Origin: Sabethes cyaneus
Taxonomy: Eukaryota > Arthropoda > Insecta > Diptera > Culicidae
Reading direction: 5' to 3'
NCBI RefSeq assembly: GCF_943734655.1
Contig: NC_071355.1
Span: forward strand, 242,629,183-242,693,182
DNA length: 64,000 nucleotides
Position 1 is the stretch's first letter. Every line of letters begins with the position of its first letter. The notes under the pieces are model-generated. The model ran no database searches, was not told where the DNA came from, and was given only the letters and a program-made list of their open reading frames with translations. The translations under genes and the position numbers were made by a program. Positions 56,592 through 64,000 of the stretch are shown here, one piece after another.

Positions 56592-58504
56592 CCCAAGTAG
56601 CACTTGTAACTAATCATAAAAATAAAAAAATACAAAAAGGTTGCACAGCAGTTACATTTAGGATACTTGTAACGAGTTAGGTTACATAAAATTAAAAATA
56701 GTTACTTTTTAGTTTTCTAGTGACAAAAATCTCAAAAAGTTACCAGGTAGTTACCAAATGACCAAATTGAAACCTTTTTTTCGAACTGTCAACAACTTGG
56801 TCGTCGCAAAACAGTCACCTTTCAGTTACGAGTTACCAAATAGTTATCAAGTGACACAAATGAAACCTTTTTCCAAACTGTCATCAACTTGCTGGTCGCA
56901 AAACAGTTAATTTTCCGTTACGAGCAGTTACGAAGTCAAAAAAAGTCGGCTAGTAACATTTTCGCAACAATTTGTTCACTGTTCCTTGTAAACACAACGG
57001 ATTAAGGAAAAACTAGACCTGAAGAATATTGCTAATGGTAAAGATAAACAATTGGTACACGGGTTGTGAAATGCTCTTGTAAATGCGTTTATTTACTTAA
57101 TTGATGGTACTTGGAATCTTCTCCGCCCAGACATTGGTATTAAGTAAACAAATGATGATTATTCTCAAACGTCAAAACGATCAAGTTACATCGAAACGAA
57201 ACCGGCAATGAAAATAGGTTACAGTGTAACTTAGAAATGACGACATAAGAAATAAGTGACTACAACAGATTTAATATTGGTTACCGTATAACCGATACCG
57301 TAACCAGGTCGAAGGCTAAGGTTACGTACAACTAGAATGTAACTGAAATGTAACCTTCTATGATTAACACTGGTGGTAACTGTTTTATTCAAACTGAAAC
57401 TATTATTTGATATTAAATTAACACTTTCTTTTCACAACAATCACTAAAAAATTCCTTTTTCCGATATCAACAATGTGAACAATGAACAATGGCTGCTTAA
57501 AATCATTTCATGCAATATGCCGAAAACGATACAAAACTTCAAGGACGATGGTGTAGTAGTTAGAACCAAAGGCAAAATGGCTATGAATTTTACTGTGATA
57601 GAAGTGATAGCGAAAACAACTTGATTTTTAATGGTTTCTAGGTGAATGCTCCACTAATTCATTATTGCTAAGAATAAATTTAAAAAATCAAAAAATTAAA
57701 ATTTAAATTTTTATATTTGATTTACAAAACATCAATTTTTCAAAGAAGTAAGTAACGAAAAGCTATATTAAATAAGAGCGCGTGAATTTTTCAAAGCTAG
57801 AATCATGCATTTCACCATAAATTTGAAACTGCATTAAAATTTGTGTTGAAATAATAATTTATACACTCTTCTATATTCAACAGTTAAATTTACTGCTTGA
57901 CGTTGACAGCCATAGATTGAAATAATAAACCTGCTACATTTTCGCTATGCAATAAAAGTTACAAGATAACTAATTTGCCACCAACTGAAAGTCAATTTAC
58001 AGTTTATGTGTAACTTCAATAGTAACCATTTTTAACTATACATGTTACATATTGGTTATTGAGTAACTGTTAATGCAACCAGATTTAGTTACATAAGTTG
58101 CGCTATTTCGGTTACACAACTGTTATATTTTAGGTTACTGTAACCGAAGTTTTACATTTAAATTTGTCGCATATCAGCCGCTGCGACTCAATTGTGACAA
58201 CGTGTGCTACTTGGGAACCTGCTACATTTTCGCTATGCAATAAAAGTTACAAGATAACTAATTTGCCACCAATTGAAAGTCAATTTACAGTTTATGTGTA
58301 ACTTCAATAGTAACCATTTTGTAACTATACATGTTACATATTGGTTATTGAGTAACTGTTAATGCAACCAGATTTAGTTACATAAGTTGCGCTATTTCGG
58401 TTACACAACTGTTATATTTTAGGTTACTGTAACCGAAGTTTTACATTTAAATTTGTCGCATATCAGCCGCTGCGACTCAATTGTGACAACGTGTGCTACT
58501 TGGG
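56592..58504. mobile_element. Non-autonomous DNA transposon (CCCAAGTAGCAC family), copy 2
   Basis: It has the same 12-base inverted ends as 2268-4947 and near-identical interior sequence. The flanking AG dinucleotide is duplicated (56590-56591, 58505-58506). The RTE coding frame on both sides proves the insertion point and the 2-base duplication. The right 288 bases occur twice in tandem (57928-58215, 58216-58504), both ending in GTGCTACTTGGG. Confidence 0.9.
57928..58504. repeat. Tandem duplication of the element's right end
   Basis: Two adjoining units of 288 and 289 bases start AACCTGCTACATTTTCGC and end at the terminal repeat. They differ by only a few bases, so the duplication is recent. 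Confidence 0.9.
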
Positions 58505-58740
58505 AGCGATCTCCACTCCGAGTTGATGCAGCTCTCGAGCAAGCAAGCCTGCCCGTGCCGGTTCATGGATAGATCGGACATTCCAGGTACCAAGTTTCCA
58601 ATCATTATCCCTTAATAGTTTCCTTGTTCCTTGCCGTGTCCTATACCGATTGTTCCGTCCTGAATTTCTTTCTTCGTTGTTCGTGGTAATTGAGTTTTCG
58701 GTATACCACCTCACCTGATGGGTCTGCCATCTTAGGTATA

Positions 58741-59129
58741 GCTTGCGGGATACAGCATTTCATATTCAGCCGCCCGTTTCGAGACAGACGCTGTGTGAGC
58801 CGCTCCTCACCTGGAGAACAGGCGCTCTAGTTCGCACCACCAAGCTTAGCTACTTCAGTAAGTACATGAAACATTTCCGGGTAAGGCCATCGACCGTCAT
58901 CATTTGACGTAGATCTGCGAGGAGGCGCTAGGTGGGAGCTTGAGAGAGCCAGAGCTATGTTTGACGCTCCTTCCAGGTAACTCTCTCCATTTCATACTCA
59001 GCTAGAACAACTATTCTGAGCTAATGAGACGCGCAAGTTCTATAAGAAAGTGAACCAATCACGTTAAAGATTCATACCGAAGCCTGATTTTTTTAGGGAT
59101 GAGGAAGCAAACTAGGTCAAAAAAAAAAA
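58741..59129. other. Intergenic, repeat leader-like sequence
   Basis: Relatively GC-rich sequence that may be the 5' leader of the minus-strand RTE element. No gene is seen. Confidence 0.3.
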
Positions 59130-59880
59130 CGAGCGTGAGCGTGAGCAGGTTGACAGGTAGAAGCAGTTCTTCGATGGACATCTCAATGGCGATATAACAA
59201 AAGAAGATGGAACGGAAGTTAACCTAGGAGTGCCTACAAACGATAACAGCGCGCCGACTCCCAATTTCGAAGCGATCCGACGAGTTCAGATGGTCAGCTG
59301 AAGAATAAGAGAGTCACCGGCAGGGACCAACTGCAGGCATAAAAATGGCAAAGAACCACTAACAACGGTACTTCACTGGATGAGTATTTAGGAGGAGAAG
59401 AAGCTACCGGAGGAATGGATGGAGGGTGTGGTTTGTCTCACTTATAAATAGGGCGATCGGCTCGATTGCTGAAATTACCGCGGTATTAGGATGATTAACG
59501 CTTCCTATAAGGTGTTCTCCCAGATGTTGTTACGTAGTCTATCTCCAATAGAAAGAGAATTCATAGGGAAGTAACAGGTAGGTATTATGGAGATGGACTC
59601 AACTTTTACCATCCAACAGTCGATCGAGATTTTTCCGGACAAACTCACGCGACTAATCAGAGCTACATTGGATTGAATGATGTGTTTTCTGCGCATCTCC
59701 GGAATACTCTCGAGTCCCTTCGAGACTCGCTTTCAACATCGCTCTTGCTTGACTGGGGGGTGTCAAATCGAGAGGCACGATTTTTAGAAATGGTTGTAAA
59801 GGTCTAGGACAAATGTATGAAATGTATAGGCTTAAGGGAAATAAACGTGCGCCTCCCACAGATGGTTGACGGCAATCACT
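59130..59880 (+). mobile_element. Decayed RTE-like RT fragment
   Basis: The plus-strand reading in broken frames gives KQFFDGHLNGDI, LPEEWMEGVVC, NYRGIRMINASYKVFSQMLL and RLIRATLD. These are RTE linker and RT finger motifs. Stops are frequent. Confidence 0.6.
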
Positions 59881-60239
59881 GCGGAACTAAAAGTGGTAGA
59901 TCCGTTATGCTTGCTGTTTAATTTATCTCTTCGATAGTGTGTATTTGATACACTTTGAAGCTATTTTTACATGACTAGGCTTTATTAGGTAATGGGCCCA
60001 GCAGCCGGCGATATACGCAAAAGTTGCCTCCATTCGATTCGGATCATGGCTATTCATCACAGCCTTGTAATGTTGCGTAAAATCGGCAAGTCGACTGCCA
60101 TTTGGATGATCCATCTTATTGCCCGCTACACACTTCTGCTCCTCATTCCTGTGGGATCGTTGTCGAGATCATTACGACGTCCCAGCCAGTCAATTTTCAC
60201 GGTTTGAGTAGTTCTTCTAGTAGCTGGTCTATTTTGTTG

Positions 60240-60960
60240 GTTTGTCCGCCTTCTCCATAGAGTGCAACACTTTCCGTTCAAAGACACCAACGGCGCGCTA
60301 AGCACGATTTGCTGCTATAATGCGTTCATGTATTTCTTTGGTTGTGTCATTATCAGTGGTCACCAGTAAGCCCAAATATACGAACTCGTCAACTACCTCC
60401 TGCTCATCGTCGTCAATAGCCATTGTCCGTGGGAGGCAAACGTTGTTTTCTCTGGAGTCTCTTCCTACCATGTATTTGGTTTTCGACGAATTGATTTGTA
60501 ACCCAACAAACTCTCTAGCTTCTGTTTTCAATCTGGCATAGATTACCTCAGCCATCCTAAGGTTTCTAGTAACGATGTCGAGGCCTTCTGCGAAGGCTAG
60601 GAGTTGGCTCACACCTTTATTAACGTCAACATCGTCTGCCATCCCCATGCTAGAACCCTCCGTGCAATTCGAAAGGACTCGAGAGTGTTCCCGAATCGCG
60701 GACGTAGCACATCAGCCGCATCAGTTTGTCCGAAAAACCGTTCTTGTGTATTATCTGCAATAGCTGTTCGTGCGCGACTGTAGCGTATGCTGCCAGGAAA
60801 TCCCCGAAAATATGATGCGTGGGAACTTTGTACTCCCGACATTTGCGGAGAATTTGTCGGAGAGTAAAAACTAGATCCGTAGTGTACAGGACCCCATGAA
60901 GCCCACCTGATATTACTCGACGAATTCTCTTGCTACTGGGGATAAACAACGTAACAAAAT
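60240..60960 (-). mobile_element. Decayed RTE-like RT fragment
   Basis: Minus-strand frames read VFTLRQILRKCREYKVPTHH and ISGTLSSPF-type sequence (60650-60949). Then come LQINSSKTKYMVGRDS and VVDEFVYLGLLVTTDNDTTK (60298-60648). The catalytic FADD block is replaced by FAEG-type sequence, so the copy is dead. A low-identity tail extends toward 60000. Confidence 0.7.
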
Positions 60961-61223
60961 TTAGGAGAGCAATTTGTAGAAGGCAGTCATCTCGGGGCCT
61001 TTAATCTTTCTTCTCTACTTTAACGATGTGAACTTTTTGCCTAATGGTCTGCGACTGTCGTTCATTGTTGCTCTGAGATTTCTTCTTTGGCGTGATCCTT
61101 CGAAGTTAACAGGAACAGAATTGTCAACTGTTTAGAATGCACATTTTGGAAAACCAAACTTGAATTTCAAGAAAATTAAAAAAAAACAGATATTTGATGT
61201 AATTTTTCACACTTTCAGCACTG

Positions 61224-61384
61224 CGTTAGCCTTCCAGTTGGCTTCGAGGTATAATGTTTGCCATTCTGGAATCTGTGTTGGAGGAGGCTGTTGGAGTCAA
61301 TCCTAGCTGATTGCAAAGTGTCGAATAAGAGCAAAAGGTTAAGTTTCGAAAACGGAACGTAACATCTGGGCTTTATTTTACATT
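61224..61384 (+). mobile_element. tRNA-derived SINE
   Basis: The head GTTAGCCTTCCAGTTGGC and the body end ACATCTGGGCTTT match the SINE family at 47.4 kb. It is flanked by GCACTG on both sides (61218-61223, 61385-61390), a short possible target duplication. Confidence 0.55.
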
Positions 61385-61502
61385 GCACTGTCCTAAGCAT
61401 AACTGCACCCGTGTTTGTTTATTAAAACAACCTACAACTATCGTCACAAATTTGCATAAAAAATACTTCAACTTGTTTGTGGTCACAGATTTCAAGTTTC
61501 AC

Positions 61503-62495
61503 TCACAATTTACTTTCGACGGTTTCTCTAGAATATTTGCACGAGTTCAGAAAATGCGTAATAACATTCGCCACCCGTTCCGGTTCAATCAGATGCACAT
61601 AGTGACAGCCTTTGACCGTTACAAATGTTACATGGGAGCTGGGCTTCTTTTTCATAAGTTCAATCAGTTGCTTGCACTCATCGGGATCGCTGTAATGAAT
61701 CGAGTCGGTAGCTTTGATGATTAGCACCGGGCAAGTTATGTTTCGAGCAGCTTGAGCATTCGTTTCCATTGACCAACCCAGGACGTTTGGAAATTTGGTT
61801 CGGCTGTCCTGGCGGAAAAAATACTTCTCCGGTCGGTGTTTGGAGGCAGCGATATTTCTCGCCAACAAATGATGACATATTTCCTTGGGAATCGTGCTCG
61901 CTAGTCCATGATGAATTTTCTCCAACATTTCTTGGTGGGTATATACTTTGGGTAATTCGTTCCGTCTGTTGGCCATGTCTGATGCCAAAGTTCGCTCGAT
62001 GTGGTGAGCCAGATGCTCAAGCATCTTACCTGGGAAGTATGGTTGGAAAGCATCTATTGCGACGAAGAGATCCACCAGTTCGGGATAGATTCCAATAAAC
62101 ATGTAGCACATCATTGCACCCAGTGAATGGCCAACTAGAGATACCTTTGTCCAATTGTAGGCCTGCATTATTCTTAAAATGACGATTATCGTATCAGTTG
62201 CGTGATACACAATACCATCCGGTAGATTTGAGGACAGTCCATGGCCTGGGAGGTCTATTGCCAGATAGCTACCATGCGGCGGGAGTAGCGGAATTAGACG
62301 ATCGAACGTTCCACTGTTATCGCAGTATCCATGTATGAATAAAAGTGGCCGAACATCACTGGATCCGTACCATTTACCACTCAACTGCCCGAAGGGAATC
62401 GGTATTTGAATTGGGCGAAACTTCTGAAAGAATGACACAAATAATTCAAGTGTTTGTGGACTTTTTCTTTAACGCACCGATTGTTTTCCTTCCAT
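61503..62495 (-). CDS. Serine hydrolase-like protein, SERHL/kraken family, paralogue D (peroxisomal signal)
   Basis: Exon 2 (61503-62423) is clear. It begins after an acceptor with KFRPIQIPIPFGQLSGKW and carries HGYCDNSGTFD, IDLPGHGLSS, the nucleophile in GHSLG (Ser106) and GCHYVHLIEPE with the likely catalytic His. It ends ETVESKL, a peroxisomal signal. The apparent upstream extension MSFFQ is intron sequence read from a GTG. The best first exon is 62478-62495, which encodes only MEGKQS before a GTGCGT donor and keeps the phase-0 junction of the paralogues, giving 312 residues. It is the most diverged of the four (GHSLG, not GHSMG). Arylformamidase lies 281 bases upstream on the same strand. 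Confidence 0.88.
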
Positions 62496-62776
62496 TTCCT
62501 GGAGAAGACTCGACAAAAATAGCGACAAATCTGAACGAAGTCGGAAGTAATGTGGCTTATAGCTCCGGTGATTAGTAGGGTGATTATAAAGATGAAAGCC
62601 ATCGGTCAATTGAAGCGTGCAATTTTTCCGATAATGAGCGCGTAATTGGCCATATGAGACAATTGCAGCAATGACCCCGCGATGTAAACTCTCATACCTC
62701 GCAAGGCATTAGGCATTCATTGATGGCGTCTTGCCATGTAAGGATTAAAATTTGTTTTGTAATTTATGTACTTGCA

Positions 62777-63800
62777 TTATTTTATTAATACTTTGCTGTT
62801 TTTTAATATATCGCGTATTATAACGAAATTTTCTTCGGACAGCTTTTCGACAATATCAAAGTGGTCCAAACCAGGAAGAATCTGCACCGAGCTTTCTATT
62901 CCGTAATTTTGTATATGTTTACACATGTTCATTGACATATGTTTGAACGTGTTGCTGTCATTTTCTGCAACATATAAGTGAACTTTTAGGTTTAACCCGG
63001 TAAGATGTGCATACTCCAAATGTAAAGGTGATAGACTTATCGCCTTAAACTGATCCAAGTCAAGCAAATTGTTGGTATTAACGGCTTTGGTATGGCGCAA
63101 TTCCTCCAGCACGTACACGCCGGAGATAAGATAGAGATGTTTGATCAAATTGATGCCACTTCCAGCTGCAGTGAGGAAGTCACCGTCTAGGGAAGTAGCT
63201 ATCAGGTGTGCTCCTGCTGAATGACCGGCCAATGAAATATCACTGAAAAATTAAAAATTGGCCATAAAGTTTGACATCAAGCTGTTGTTATTTTAGCCAT
63301 CGCCTACTTGACGTTATTTTCTGCAGCATTATTAATTATAAACTGTACAGCACGCTTCACCTGTTTGACTTGCTCACTCAGGGTTACATCGGGACAGAGA
63401 TCATAATCCACAATTATCACTCGAAATCCGTTTTCGACCAGAGGTTTCGCACAGTACGCAGAATCATTTTTGCTCAACATCTGCCAGTAGCCACCGTGAA
63501 TGTACACCAACAGAGGGGCGTCTTTCGGTAAATCATCACCGTAAATATCAATTTTTTCATGTTTACCCGGACCATATGCTACGTTCAGAGTGCATTTAAG
63601 TTCCCTTCTATATTGGTCACTAACTGAAAAATGCAGTGTTACTTTTATTGAAATTGATTGCATCCGAATAACTTACCTTCCGTGACAAATTGCACATGGT
63701 ACTCAATAACTTGTTCGGCCGACGGAAAGCGCCTATTCCATTCGCTGGGGGAATATTCTTTTTCCCAAATGGCAATTTGTTCCGCACTTGGTGTATCCAT
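62777..63800 (-). CDS. Afmid: Arylformamidase (kynurenine formamidase)
   Basis: Three minus-strand exons (63677-63800, 63308-63623, 62777-63242) encode 301 residues, matching animal arylformamidase in length. The enzyme hydrolyses N-formyl-kynurenine to kynurenine and formate in the cytosol, step two of tryptophan breakdown, which feeds insect eye pigment and xanthurenate. The start MDTPSAEQIAIWEKEYSPSEW aligns with the usual N-terminal ENQY-PSRW region. An in-frame ATG at 63884 would add 28 residues and is less likely. HGGYW (84-88) is the oxyanion motif, GHSAG gives the nucleophile Ser155, and GLDHFDIVE carries the catalytic His274. Both splice junctions are GT-AG. Confidence 0.95.
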
Positions 63801-64000
63801 CCCATAGAGTGCTTCACGATCAATTAAATGGCTTTTTAAATGGCTGATTACTGAATGAGGAAACCATTCGAAGGCAAAAATCATACTGTTTTCAATATTA
63901 TCAAGTGCCTATACCTACCTATTCAGGCGATGCTGACTGCCGTCGAATGAGTAACCTGATAACCTGAAGCCGTTCAAAGTGATCATAATAAGGTGAAATT

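Larger units (their letters stand above)
54980..58740 (-). mobile_element. RTE-like retrotransposon, split by the element at 56592-58504
   Basis: The minus-strand order is the leader and N-terminus (WKLGTWNVRSIHEPARAG, ending LGVEIA at 58505), interrupted by the CCCAAGTAGCAC element. It then continues AIQEVRWPNSGEREF and KIIIGDANA (56224-56590), HTWRHPNGDSSSQIDHALID and NIDSDHYLVMSKIRARL (55537-56118), and an RT part (GLKQGDALSNLLFNI; 54980-55327). The catalytic FADD reads FADE (55110 region), an inactivating change, and RT sequence between 55327 and 55537 is deleted or broken. Confidence 0.82.

Noticed and set aside
54980..61000. Direct or inverted repeats suggestive of a CRISPR array or integron
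   Set aside because: The sequence is eukaryotic and the repeats are transposon copies without regular spacers.
62424..62602. Signal-anchor-like frame MAFIFIITLLITG... as the N-terminus of SERHL-D
   Set aside because: It does not join the hydrolase in frame. The 6-residue exon MEGKQS with a donor at 62478 keeps the phase of the other paralogues.

Overview
This is a repeat-rich stretch of insect nuclear DNA, most likely from a mosquito (Culicidae). The genes have short spliceosomal introns and encode proteins closest to Diptera. The gaps between them are packed with elements typical of mosquito genomes: RTE-, Jockey- and CR1-type non-LTR retrotransposons, a Pao/BEL LTR element, tRNA-derived SINEs with TTTGC tails, and many small inverted-repeat elements. 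The species cannot be fixed from the sequence alone.

Layout. 1-17.5 kb holds no host gene that I can see. It contains a Jockey RT scrap, a 1.6 kb terminal-inverted-repeat element (2268-4947) carrying a second, related element inside it, two copies of another interspersed repeat, a purine-rich tract, a nearly full-length but broken RTE retrotransposon with target-site duplication (11343-14649), and a pogo-like miniature element. 17.9-26.5 kb is a housekeeping block: a tiny two-exon CKS cell-cycle gene (minus), the complete five-exon eEF2 gene (plus) with a C/D snoRNA in one intron, and directly downstream a non-coding, multi-exon snoRNA host gene with one C/D snoRNA in each of four introns. 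26.5-32.2 kb is decayed RTE sequence, SINEs and a degenerate tandem repeat.

32.2-40.6 kb carries STOML2 (minus), TSR1 (plus) and the first of four serine-hydrolase-like (SERHL/kraken family) genes (minus). 41.7-50.7 kb is a stack of nested transposons: a Pao/BEL element, a CR1-like two-ORF element, and inside the latter a pogo-type DNA transposon with a SINE in it. 51.5-54.0 kb has two more SERHL paralogues in tandem (plus). 54.9-61 kb is again RTE wreckage with a second copy of the 1.6 kb inverted-repeat element. 61.5-63.8 kb carries the fourth SERHL paralogue and an arylformamidase gene (both minus).

Themes. eEF2, TSR1 and the snoRNA locus all serve ribosome production or translation. STOML2 is mitochondrial. 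The four SERHL paralogues share one phase-0 intron at the same place, but their first exons are unrelated: three end in the peroxisomal signal SKL, while the fourth lacks it and instead starts with a mitochondrial-type presequence. The two most interesting signals are the snoRNA host locus, whose snoRNAs partly duplicate the one in the eEF2 intron, and this apparent switch of compartment within the SERHL cluster.
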